Below, in pieces: positions 1-7,174 of a DNA stretch of 64,000 bases. Each line of letters opens with the position of its first letter. Within the stretch, counting starts at the first letter, position 1. The position numbers and the translations under genes were made by a program. The notes under the pieces were generated by a model. It had not been told where the DNA came from. It did no database searches and was given only the letters and a program-made list of their open reading frames with translations. This DNA comes from an uncultured Clostridia bacterium (GTDB lineage Bacteria > Bacillota > Clostridia > Lachnospirales > Lachnospiraceae). The stretch lies in the NCBI GenBank assembly GCA_947385955.1, contig CANDNA010000010.1, positions 1 through 64,000 on the forward strand. Direction: 5' to 3'.

Positions 1-399
1 ATATGTTTTTTCCATGCTTCCCTTTTGGCCCTGACATCGGGGACGCTCCTGTTCTGAAGCATGGAGGGACTTCTTTTTATAAACGTATCCGAGTTTCAGG
101 ACTGCTTTGCGGACGGTTTCATCACTTACCTGTAACTGGAGTTTTTCCCGTATTTCATGGATTGTAATATCCGACTGTGACTGTATCAGCCGGTCAATAT
201 CCTGAATGTCGGTTTGGCTGAGGGCAGGCTTTCGCCCGCGCAGGGAGACTTTGGTTTCCACAAAGCCGGTTTCCCGCATTCTTTTTTCCAGGCGGTAAAC
301 CGTGCTGGTATTTACGGAAAAGCATTCTGCCACTTCCTTTGCATTATGGGTTTTGTTCGAGGCATCAATAAGCAGTATTCGTGCTTCATTATGCAGCAT
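1..399 (-). CDS. IS630-type transposase, N-terminal part (cut by window edge)
   Basis: Reading the minus strand from an ATG at 399 gives 133 codons without a stop up to the window edge, so the gene is incomplete here. The start follows an AGGAGG-like site (ACAGGAGG, 7 bases before ATG). The product begins MLHNEARILLIDASNKT and carries two helix-turn-helix segments: residues about 15-40 (AKEVAECFSVNTSTVYR) and about 60-100 (TIHEIREKLQLQVSDETVRK), separated by a basic RGRKPALS linker. That layout is the DNA-binding half of IS630/Tc1-mariner-like transposases, where a DDE catalytic domain follows. The catalytic part lies outside the window, so activity cannot be judged. I could not define a terminal inverted repeat on the right side (400-470). 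Confidence 0.75.
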   Translation of the reverse strand, partial: MLHNEARILLIDASNKTHNAKEVAECFSVNTSTVYRLEKRMRETGFVETKVSLRGRKPALSQTDIQDIDRLIQSQSDITIHEIREKLQLQVSDETVRKAVLKLGYVYKKKSLHASEQERPRCQGQKGSMEKTY

Positions 400-626
400 A
401 ATAATTGCCTCCTGTCTCTATCATAAACCTTATGTCAAGCAGGTGCGGTATAATATTGGATTGCTATAGATTTCGAAGATGTGGTAAAAATACCTGATTT
501 TTATCAAAATGATTGCAATTGCTTTAAAATATTTGGTGAAAGAGAATCAGAGGTTGATCAGAAAAGGTATTTGCAATTACTTTGATTTTTTGGGAGAATG
601 TAATATATTGGAAAAGAGGAAAGCAG
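400..626. other. Intergenic between transposase gene and NERD gene
   Basis: AT-rich stretch that should contain the right end of the IS element. I see a TATAAT at 449-454 without a good -35 element. No gene or strong hairpin was found. Confidence 0.4.
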
Positions 627-1262
627 ATGGAACTAAAATGGGCAGTGATTGCCATGACGGGGATTCTGTTGGCCGTTCTGTGCATTTGGCTGGCCGCTGT
701 ATTTATAAAATGGCTCTCTTCTTCAGACTGGACGTTTGAATCTGCAAGCAAACGTGCAGGCAGGTATGGAGAGGAAATTGCGGTGGAAATGATTAGCCGT
801 GTTCTTTGGAAAGGTGATTATCTACTTAGGAACACAGAAATAACATTTGATGGCAAACAGGCGGAGATGGACTGCATCATTGTCAATAAATTTGGGATAT
901 TTATTTTCGAAATCAAGAATTACAGCGGCCAGTTGGTGGGGAATAAAGATGATTATGAATGGCAGAAAATAAAAGTTACTGATTCGGGAAATATATATTC
1001 AAAACAGGTGAAAAATCCAATCAGACAGTTAAAAAGACAGGTTTATCTGTTGGCGCATTATCTTCAGTGCCATCGAATCAAGGTATGGGTGGAAGGGTAT
1101 GTCATTTTGCTCCATCAAAACAGCCCTGTGGACAGTGGATATATCATTTCCAGTCTTTCGGACATTGACAGGGCAATCCATACGAAAGGAAAAAATGATC
1201 TTCCTCCCAAAGCTATAGAACAGGTTATTACGCTGTTGCAACAGGATGTAAGCCAATCATAA
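627..1262 (+). CDS. Membrane-anchored NERD-domain protein (nuclease-related)
   Basis: 211 residues from ATG 627, which follows AGAGGAAAG; an upstream in-frame TTG at 582 has no ribosome site. Residues 5-28 form one hydrophobic segment. The cytoplasmic part matches the NERD pattern: GE at 48-49, then D82 in an E-M-D-C-I-I-V context, then E95-x-K97 in FEIKNYSG, as in the D...ExK core of restriction-like nucleases. NERD proteins are thought to act in DNA processing, but the substrate of this one is unknown. It stands alone beside an IS element, so it may be accessory. Family assignment is firm; function is inference. Confidence 0.75.
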   Translation: MELKWAVIAMTGILLAVLCIWLAAVFIKWLSSSDWTFESASKRAGRYGEEIAVEMISRVLWKGDYLLRNTEITFDGKQAEMDCIIVNKFGIFIFEIKNYSGQLVGNKDDYEWQKIKVTDSGNIYSKQVKNPIRQLKRQVYLLAHYLQCHRIKVWVEGYVILLHQNSPVDSGYIISSLSDIDRAIHTKGKNDLPPKAIEQVITLLQQDVSQS

Positions 1263-1295
1263 TGAAAGAAAGCAGTACGGTGTCAGGGCACATAG

Positions 1296-1448
1296 AGAAT
1301 CAAAAATCTGTGCGTCCTTTTTGCGTTGAAGGCATACGCTGGATTTGATGTAAAAAAGGTGAAAATCACTGTAAAGCCAGTAGTTCCGTGGATATACGGC
1401 CGAAACATAAAAAAGGGAAAGCTGGCAAAGCAGATGGCTGGAAATTAG
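1296..1448 (+). pseudogene. Possible gene remnant (C-terminal fragment, unrecognised)
   Basis: A 50-codon open frame with no start codon or ribosome site, ending at TAG 1446-1448. It reads like a real protein C-terminus (for example TVKPVVPWIYGR followed by a basic tail), not like random frame. I do not recognise the family. The rest of the 1263-1651 gap holds no other supportable feature. It may be debris of a gene broken by the nearby insertion. Confidence 0.25.
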
Positions 1449-1651
1449 GTGAATCAAATCCGTAGGCGTTTTTATCATGCAAAAATCCCTCTTTCACCGG
1501 ATTGTACTCCTGCCCGAAGTAGATTATAATTGAAATCATAAACCGGATACTGCTGCAATGATCTGCCGTCATGTGATAGATACAAGAAAGCCGGGAAGAT
1601 CAGAAAGTGCTGGCTTTTGTATCAATACAAGAGAAAAACAGGAGAATACCT

Positions 1652-2332
1652 ATGATTTTGGGAAATTTTGCGGAATGGAATATGCAGAATATACTGATAC
1701 GTGTGCTGATTGCCACATTTTTGGGCGGCGTGATTGGTCTGGACCGGGGAATGAAGCATCGCGGCGCGGGAACCAAGACCATCACCGTTGTCTGTCTGGG
1801 CGCCACACTGGTGATGCTGACAGAACAGTATATTCAGGTCAATTTTCCGGGGCTGGCCAATATGAACCGTCTGGCAGCACAGGTAATCAGCGGTGTGGGA
1901 TTTATTGGTGTGGGAACCATCATTATTTCACGTCATCGTGTCAGAGGCTTGACCACTGCGGCTACGCTTTGGGCGAGTGCCTGCGTCGGTCTCGCCATAG
2001 GGATCGGATTTATTGAGGGCGGTGTATTGATTACGGCGATGATGATGCTCTCTCTTCACATATTACCGTATGTGGAACGCTTTGTTACCAGACATTCCCG
2101 TTACTGCAATGTTTTTGTGAATCTGGAGGACAGTCATCAGATTCATGCCATTTTGCAGAATCTGAGGGATGCAGAAATTGTCATTGATTCCGTGGAAATC
2201 GGGGAATCCAAGATTGCGGGAGAGGGTGTTTCCGTCCATATTGTCCTTTATACCAAGAGAGGGACGGAACGGACAGAGATCTATCAGATACTGATGCAGT
2301 CAGAGCATGTGGTTTCGGTGGATTTTCTGTGA
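1652..2332 (+). CDS. MgtC/SapB-family membrane protein
   Basis: 226 residues from ATG 1652, preceded by CAGGAG; an upstream in-frame start at 1607 lacks a ribosome site. The N-terminal half holds four to five hydrophobic helices with the family signature: GGVIGLDRGMKHRGAGTKT near residues 24-42, GVGFIGVGTIII near 86-97, and TTAATLWASACVGLAIG. The C-terminal 75 residues form a soluble ACT-like tail. MgtC relatives are linked to survival at low Mg2+ and to control of membrane ATPases, but they are not proven transporters, and no Mg2+ pump gene is nearby. The downstream gene follows after 48 bases, so the two could be co-transcribed. Confidence 0.85.
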   Translation: MILGNFAEWNMQNILIRVLIATFLGGVIGLDRGMKHRGAGTKTITVVCLGATLVMLTEQYIQVNFPGLANMNRLAAQVISGVGFIGVGTIIISRHRVRGLTTAATLWASACVGLAIGIGFIEGGVLITAMMMLSLHILPYVERFVTRHSRYCNVFVNLEDSHQIHAILQNLRDAEIVIDSVEIGESKIAGEGVSVHIVLYTKRGTERTEIYQILMQSEHVVSVDFL

Positions 2333-2380
2333 TGTGATAACAGGCAACATACACAGTAAGACAAAAAAGGGGATATCATT

Positions 2381-3445
2381 ATGAAAAAAGAGGGACAGGA
2401 ACAGAAAAAACCTTATATCAGAGGGGCAGGCGGCACCATTGTCAGCAAATCTGTGATCAATGGTACATCCAGACTGAAATGGCTGTTTCGCCAGGAAAGT
2501 GAATATGGAAACGGATGGATTGCATTCGGGGATACGGACAGCCAGGAGTATGTGAACTGTGCGGAAAATATGGCAGTTATAGATTATAACGATCTTGCTG
2601 ATATTGAGCCGGCAGTTCTTATGGTATATTATATGCCAACAGGAAGTGATCTGGAGTTTCGTTCTGATGAAACCGGCAGTTATTTTGTGGATACCAGGAC
2701 GGGAAGAGAGATCCGGGAACAGGTGAAGCATCCTGCACAGATTGCCTTTGAGAAGAATCTGAAATTTCTGAATCAGCAGACCTATCCGGAAGCATTTTTC
2801 CGACAGTTGTTTACCAAAAGTGAAGATACAGAGCTTTTGGTGATCGGAGAGGTGGATTTTCCGACAGGGGAAGTGGTACTGGCAGATCCGATCGCCTATT
2901 TGGGGACGAAGTATGCCACCACACTGGAGAGGAGGATTCCGGGAGGGCGCTATCCGGTGGAGCTTTCTTTCTGCCGTTCAAAAATCGTGGGGTTACGGAC
3001 TGTAGCCGCCAGGCTGCTGATCAGTGACCGCCCGGCGGTGCGTTATGAGATTGCCATGCCGAAGGGGAGACATGCTGAGGATTGGGGGAAACCAAATGCA
3101 TGGACATTTTTTGGTGTGGATACCGGATTGGCCTGTTTTGCGGATACACAGACCGGAATGGAATACAGTCTGTTTTTTGAAAACTGGGAGAAAGAAAATC
3201 CGGGAAAGAACAAATATGTAGACTATTTTGCGGCCCATTTCAGAGAGAGCTATGAAAATCATCCAGAGCTTCAGCATAAGGACGGAAGTTATCTGTGCTG
3301 GCAGATTCCCCGGACGGAACATAATCTGGTTTTCTTTTCAAGCGGTATGGGAGATGGCATTTACAGTGCTTATTGGGGACTGGATGAGGAGGGAGAGACA
3401 GTCAGCCTGATGATTCCCTTTATGAATCCGGAATATTTCCGATAA
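2381..3445 (+). CDS. DUF2185-DUF4241 two-domain protein
   Basis: 354 soluble residues, no signal peptide or membrane segment, start ATG 2381 after AAAAAGGGG. Residues about 18-110 resemble DUF2185 (Imm33-like): VSKSVINGTSRLKWLFRQ, then GWIAFGDTDSQEYV. Residues about 125-350 resemble DUF4241, with GRYPVELSFCRS, a following RTVAARLLISDRPAVRYEIA block, and DTGLACFAD. Both families are uncharacterised; DUF2185 is related to predicted toxin-immunity proteins, so a role in polymorphic-toxin immunity is possible, but no toxin gene is adjacent. The domain match is from memory of family motifs, not a search. Confidence 0.65.
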   Translation: MKKEGQEQKKPYIRGAGGTIVSKSVINGTSRLKWLFRQESEYGNGWIAFGDTDSQEYVNCAENMAVIDYNDLADIEPAVLMVYYMPTGSDLEFRSDETGSYFVDTRTGREIREQVKHPAQIAFEKNLKFLNQQTYPEAFFRQLFTKSEDTELLVIGEVDFPTGEVVLADPIAYLGTKYATTLERRIPGGRYPVELSFCRSKIVGLRTVAARLLISDRPAVRYEIAMPKGRHAEDWGKPNAWTFFGVDTGLACFADTQTGMEYSLFFENWEKENPGKNKYVDYFAAHFRESYENHPELQHKDGSYLCWQIPRTEHNLVFFSSGMGDGIYSAYWGLDEEGETVSLMIPFMNPEYFR

Positions 3446-3478
3446 TCAGGAAGGTGTGTAGCGATCTTATTGCCACGA

Positions 3479-3507
3479 TTTACCGGTAGAACTCCTTATC
3501 GTAATAT
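3479..3507 (+). promoter_or_regulatory. Possible promoter of the CAP-protein gene
   Basis: TTTACC at 3479-3484, a 17-base spacer, then TAATAT at 3502-3507. The match to the housekeeping consensus is modest; position 60 bases before the CAP gene fits. Confidence 0.35.
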
Positions 3508-3517
3508 GTTAGTATTA

Positions 3518-3550
3518 ATTACGTAATAATTATGTAACAAATACGTAACA
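3518..3550 (+). repeat. Three 11-bp direct repeats before the CAP gene (likely operator)
   Basis: Three head-to-tail copies at 3518, 3529 and 3540: ATTACGTAATA, ATTATGTAACA, AATACGTAACA. The exact 11-bp step places the TACGTAA core on one face of the helix, as expected for a multimeric regulator. They lie just downstream of the possible promoter and end seven bases before the AGGAGG site of the next gene. Confidence 0.6.
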
Positions 3551-3567
3551 TATGAAGGAGGAAACGA

Positions 3568-4260
3568 ATGAAAAAGAAAATTTTATTTTCCATAGCAATG
3601 ATGTCGGCGGCAATCGCAGGGAGTATGCCAATCACTTCTCAGGCGGCAAATGTGAAGGCAATCCGGGTACAGACAGGAAATTTCTGCAATGCATACGGAC
3701 AGGTTTACAGTGGGACCGATTTACAAAAGCTCCTGGAAGAAATTGGCGGAACAGGAAATAACTGTCCGGATATTTCAATACCCGGAACGACCATTCCGGG
3801 AATGCCGGGAGGACCTGGAACAGATACCGGGAAGCCGGAGCAGCCGGGGACACCTGGGCCGGAACAGGGCGGAACGGATACTAATCTGCTGGCTCAGGCA
3901 GAACAGGTGGTACGGCTTGTGAATGAAGAAAGGGCGAAGGCCGGACTTGGGGCAGTGCAGATGCAGGCTGATCTGACACAGGCAGCCAATATAAGGGCAA
4001 AAGAGATCAAACAGCAGTTTTCCCATACAAGACCGGACGGACGCAGTTACAGCAGTGTCCTCAGCGACCAGGGCATTTCCTATCGGATGAGCGGTGAAAA
4101 TATTGCTTACGGACAGAAAGATGCAGGTGTGGTTATGGAAGGCTGGATGAACAGCAGCGGACATCGGGCGAATATACTCAACGGCAATTTTACAAAAATC
4201 GGTGTGGGATTGTATGAGGATGAAAGAGGCGTGAAGCATTGGGTACAGTTGTTTACCTGA
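3568..4260 (+). CDS. Secreted CAP-domain (SCP/PR1-like, YkwD-type) protein
   Basis: 230 residues, ATG 3568 after GAAGGAGGAAACGA. A signal peptide (basic MKKK, hydrophobic 5-20, cleavage near SQAA at 24-27) sends it out of the cell. Residues about 70-110 are a Gly/Pro-rich linker (PGTTIPGMPGGPG). The CAP domain fills about 113-230, with FSHTRPDGRSY, GENIAYG, and SSGHRANILN holding the usual His and Glu residues. No cell-wall anchor (LPxTG or repeats) is visible, so it is probably released or only loosely held. CAP proteins have varied roles, and the target here is unknown. The gene has its own operator-like repeats and is closed by a terminator. Confidence 0.85.
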   Translation: MKKKILFSIAMMSAAIAGSMPITSQAANVKAIRVQTGNFCNAYGQVYSGTDLQKLLEEIGGTGNNCPDISIPGTTIPGMPGGPGTDTGKPEQPGTPGPEQGGTDTNLLAQAEQVVRLVNEERAKAGLGAVQMQADLTQAANIRAKEIKQQFSHTRPDGRSYSSVLSDQGISYRMSGENIAYGQKDAGVVMEGWMNSSGHRANILNGNFTKIGVGLYEDERGVKHWVQLFT

Positions 4261-4306
4261 CAGCTTCATTTTGGCAGAAAAAACAGAAGAGACAGTGAAT
4301 AACAGG

Positions 4307-4345
4307 CGCTATGCGGTCCGGGATGGATCTGCATAGCGTTTTTTT
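4307..4345 (+). terminator. Rho-independent terminator after the CAP gene
   Basis: Perfect 8-bp stem CGCTATGC / GCATAGCG around a 16-base loop, followed by seven T. It sits 46 bases after the CAP stop codon. Confidence 0.85.
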
Positions 4346-4825
4346 ATTTCACAGGAAAATGCCTGTTGCTGTAAAACATGAAAGTAAATTGTTTTCCTGT
4401 GAAATAAAACCCTCCGGGGGATGCGCACTCCGCGCAAAAGGGAAATGGCTGCTATCGCAGCCGCGCTCCGGCGCGAGTGTGCGTTGGGACGCACACTTTA
4501 TTTCACAGGAAAATGCCTGTTGCTGTAAAACATGAAAGTAAATTGTTTTCCTGTGAAATAAAACCCTCCGGGGGATGCGCACTCCGCGCAAAAGGGAAAT
4601 GGCTGCTATCGCAGCCGCGCTCCGGCGCGAGTGTGCGTTGGGACGCACACTTTATTTCACAGGAAAATGCCTGTTGCTGTAAAACATGAAAGTAAATTGT
4701 TTTCCTGTGAAATAAAACCCTCCGGGGGATGCGCACTCCGCGCAAAAGGGAAATGGCTGCTATCGCAGCCGTGCTCCGGCGCGAGTGTGCGTTGGGACGC
4801 ACGGTTTATTACACAGGAAAGTTCC
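4345..4825. repeat. Tandem array of three 154-bp units plus a partial fourth
   Basis: Units start at 4345, 4499 and 4653; a 19-base partial copy begins at 4807. The first two look identical and the third differs at a few bases near its end. Each unit has nested palindromes: TTTCACAGGAAAA pairing with TTTTCCTGTGAAA about 30 bases on, GGCTGC-TATC-GCAGCC, GCGCACTC facing GAGTGTGCG, and GTGCGT-TGGG-ACGCAC. Open frames across it on both strands are by-products of the 154-base period and are not genes. The array starts in the T-run of the CAP terminator and ends about 80 bases before the next gene. Confidence 0.95.
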
Positions 4826-4903
4826 TGTCAGGGATTTTTCCGGAAAAACAGTTGACCGGGAGGAATATGAACGATAAACTGAGGGGGAGAGGGGAGGATA
4901 TCT

Positions 4904-5659
4904 TTGACCATTGAAGAAATGAAGGCGGTAAAACGTTCCAGAGGGTATACTTATGAACAGGTGGCGGAGCTGTCAGGGGTGCCGCTCAGCACTGTTTTGA
5001 AGGTTTTCAGCGGGGAAACCAGGTCTCCCCGTTATGGGACGGTGCAGGCCCTGGAACGGTTTTTTGCAGGAACGGCAGGGCAGGAGGCTGTCCGGAAAGG
5101 GGAGGCGCCTTTTGCAGGGAAACAGCCGGGAGAGTACACCACAGAGGATTATTATGTACGAAAACATGCAGGGCAGGTGGAGCTGATAGACGGCGTGATG
5201 TATGATATGGGGATGCTTTCAACGGAGCATCAGAGTATGGCCGGGGAGATCTGCTGTCAGATGCTTCAGTTTATCAGACAGAACAGAATTGACGCTGCGG
5301 TGTTTCCGTTTCCGGTGGATGTCTGTCCGGATGATGATGACCGGACGATCCTGCAGCCGGATGTGGTTGTGGTATGTGACAGAGAAAAGGTCAGGGAAAC
5401 CGGTATTTATGGTACGCCGGATTTTATTGCGGAGGTGCTTTCTGCCGGTTCACAGGAGAGAGACTGTATCAGAAAGCTGGACAAGTACCGAAGTCTGGGG
5501 GTACGGGAATACTGGATTGTGGATCCTGATAAAGAAAAGGTGATTGTGTATCAGTTTGAGGAAGCGCTGTATCCTTCGGTGTATGGATTTGATATGCCTG
5601 TACCCGTGGGGATTTTTCAGGGAAAATGCAGGATAGAGATACGGGCATCTGTTTGGTAA
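4904..5659 (+). CDS. XRE helix-turn-helix fused to Uma2-family (PD-(D/E)XK) nuclease-like domain
   Basis: 251 residues from TTG 4904, placed 6-7 bases after GGGGAGG; the next in-frame ATG (4919) has a weaker site. Residues 1-60 form an XRE-type helix-turn-helix (YTYEQVAELSGVPLSTVLKVFSG). Residues about 78-250 match Uma2/DUF820: ELIDGVMYDMG, HQSMAGEI, LQPDVVVVCD, then DFIAEVLSAGSQERDCIRKLDKY and EYWIVDP, giving the D...ExL...K core. Uma2 proteins spread widely and are suspected endonucleases of unknown purpose. The gene follows the 154-bp array and stands outside any operon. Domain calls are confident; nuclease activity is inference. Confidence 0.8.
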   Translation: MTIEEMKAVKRSRGYTYEQVAELSGVPLSTVLKVFSGETRSPRYGTVQALERFFAGTAGQEAVRKGEAPFAGKQPGEYTTEDYYVRKHAGQVELIDGVMYDMGMLSTEHQSMAGEICCQMLQFIRQNRIDAAVFPFPVDVCPDDDDRTILQPDVVVVCDREKVRETGIYGTPDFIAEVLSAGSQERDCIRKLDKYRSLGVREYWIVDPDKEKVIVYQFEEALYPSVYGFDMPVPVGIFQGKCRIEIRASVW

Positions 5660-5666
5660 ACGGATG

Positions 5667-5694
5667 TAAACTTTTTCCTCTTTTGCGCCGATAT
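5667..5694 (+). promoter_or_regulatory. Sigma-D/FliA-type (motility sigma) promoter of the DUF6033 cassette
   Basis: TAAA at 5667-5670, a 16-base spacer, then GCCGATAT at 5687-5694. This matches the Bacillus sigma-D consensus TAAA-N14..16-GCCGATAT at every position. A 7-bp hairpin (GCCGCAA / TTGCGGC, 5729-5748) lies in the leader before the AGGGAGGA site of the next gene. Confidence 0.75.
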
Positions 5695-5770
5695 AAATAA
5701 CAGGAAGTGTGTTGTTTTCTGCGGAGAGGCCGCAAACGGAGTTGCGGCGGCATTTCAGGGAGGATGAGCG

Positions 5771-6571
5771 ATGAATCGTACAGACAGTACAGGAATTTGG
5801 GGAGAGAGCAGTCAGATGGCTGCGGCCGGGCTGGTTTCTGTCCGGAAGGCCGGCAAATCGGATGCATCCGACAAATCCGGGGAGACGGAAATCACAGGAA
5901 AACCCAGGCCCGGAAATTATGGCAGGACCGTGGGAAATCCGGAGCTTAGTGAGCAGGCGGAAAAGTATTACAGGGAACTGAAAAAGAAATACGGGAATAT
6001 GGAGTTTATCCTTGTCAGTGAGGATAGGAAAGAACAGACCCAGGCGCAGGCAGGACAGTATGCCAATCCGAACCGGATGGTGGTATTGATTGATACGGCG
6101 AAGATAGAGCGTATGGCAGAAGATGAAAATTATCGGAAGCAGTATGAAAGCATTATTTCCAATGCGGCAATGAAAATGTCCATGTCCAAAAACAGTTTTG
6201 GCGTTAACAGCAGCCGGGTGAAATCATATGGAATGAAAGTAAACGATGGGGGCCTGACATCGTTTTTTGCAGTGGTGGATAAGTCGTTGGCCGCTCAGAA
6301 AAAACGAATAGAAAAGAATGCGGCAAAAAAGGCAGCAGATCAGAAGAAGGCTGCAAAGGCGGCAGAAGAGCGGCGGATGGAGAAAAGAAAGACTGCCAGG
6401 GATGAGGCAGAAAAAAGAATGGAAGATGCGGAGGATACCGTGACGGTTACCGCATCAAGCTGGGAAGAACTGGTAAAAAAAGTAAACGATGTGATCAGTG
6501 AGGAAATGAGCGGCTACATCCGAACCGAAGAAGAGCTGATGCGGGGACAGCATTTCGATTTTCGCAGTTAG
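5771..6571 (+). CDS. DUF6033-type protein (first paralogue)
   Basis: 266 residues, ATG 5771, ribosome site AGGGAGGA. The first 60 residues are low in order and rich in Gly, Ser and Lys. About 62-175 is the conserved core: LSEQAEKYYRELKKKYGNMEFILVS, then MVVLIDTAKIERMAEDENYRKQYESII, then VNDGGLTSFFAVVDKSL. About 180-220 is a highly charged Lys/Ala/Glu helix, then a small C-terminal part (ASSWEELVKKVNDVI). The core matches the product of the gene at 7175 (KKYGNM; a ..MA.DE...KKY..II motif). I know of no assigned function. No signal peptide is visible. It is first in a three-gene cassette read from a motility-sigma promoter, so a motility or chemotaxis link is inferred. Confidence 0.75.
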   Translation: MNRTDSTGIWGESSQMAAAGLVSVRKAGKSDASDKSGETEITGKPRPGNYGRTVGNPELSEQAEKYYRELKKKYGNMEFILVSEDRKEQTQAQAGQYANPNRMVVLIDTAKIERMAEDENYRKQYESIISNAAMKMSMSKNSFGVNSSRVKSYGMKVNDGGLTSFFAVVDKSLAAQKKRIEKNAAKKAADQKKAAKAAEERRMEKRKTARDEAEKRMEDAEDTVTVTASSWEELVKKVNDVISEEMSGYIRTEEELMRGQHFDFRS

Positions 6572-6591
6572 CCAGGATGGGAGGTGTCGGT

Positions 6592-7137
6592 ATGAGGCTT
6601 GCAGATACCTGTGAAACAGAGCAGAAGCAGGAACGGTTTTCTGCTGCCGGATATCGGAGGATACCGGAAGAAAGAAGTCTGACAGGGCGGGCAGAACAAA
6701 AAAGGCAGCAAAAGTTAAAGCAGGAAGAGGCGGAAAGGAGCAGGCTGGATCTCTCGGAAGCTGTCCGGGAAATGCTGCAGAAACGGGCAGAAGAGAACAA
6801 AAAGGCATCAGAAAAAGCCGATGAAGTTTCGGCAGAGCTGGGCAAGATCATGGAGATTGCCCGGAGGATTGCAAGAGGAGACCAGGTTCCGCAGAGAGAT
6901 GAAAAGAAATTGATGGAATACAGTGCGGAACTGTATCAGATGGCGAAATCGGCAGCGATGCTGAGTCTGCTGAAAAAGCGCAGAAAACACAAATCGCTGT
7001 TTGATGAGGACGAGAAAGACACACTGGAAGAAAAAATCAGGGAACTGAACAGATCAGAGGAAAGCGGTCAAAGCGCTGCCGGGGAAAGCATCGCATCCGG
7101 AGCAGATAATCCGGAAAGCGGCGCGGACGGGATCTGA
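6592..7137 (+). CDS. Charged coiled-coil protein of unknown function in the DUF6033 cassette
   Basis: 181 residues from ATG 6592, six bases after GGGAGGTG; an upstream in-frame ATG at 6577 would sit before that site. It starts 20 bases after the first DUF6033-type gene. The product is almost all charged helix (Lys, Glu, Arg, Ala), strongest at residues 35-85 and 120-150. A middle stretch (LGKIMEIARRIARGDQVPQRDEKKLMEYS) recalls small helical proteins coded beside DUF6033 genes. The last 25 residues are Gly/Ser-rich. There is no membrane segment and no recognised family; function is unknown. Confidence 0.65.
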   Translation: MRLADTCETEQKQERFSAAGYRRIPEERSLTGRAEQKRQQKLKQEEAERSRLDLSEAVREMLQKRAEENKKASEKADEVSAELGKIMEIARRIARGDQVPQRDEKKLMEYSAELYQMAKSAAMLSLLKKRRKHKSLFDEDEKDTLEEKIRELNRSEESGQSAAGESIASGADNPESGADGI

Positions 7138-7174
7138 CAGATGAAAAAGAAAACAAATCAAGGAGGATTACAAC

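Noticed and set aside
214-426. 70-codon open frame on the + strand at the left end
   Set aside because: It lies opposite the transposase gene and has no ribosome site; the minus-strand frame gives a recognisable DNA-binding domain.
4309-4802. Repeated open frames on both strands across the 154-bp array
   Set aside because: They recur with the 154-base period, have no ribosome sites, and differ only by where the period allows a stop; the repeat itself explains them.
4345-4825. CRISPR array
   Set aside because: The repeated unit is 154 bp with no unique spacers, and no cas gene lies nearby.
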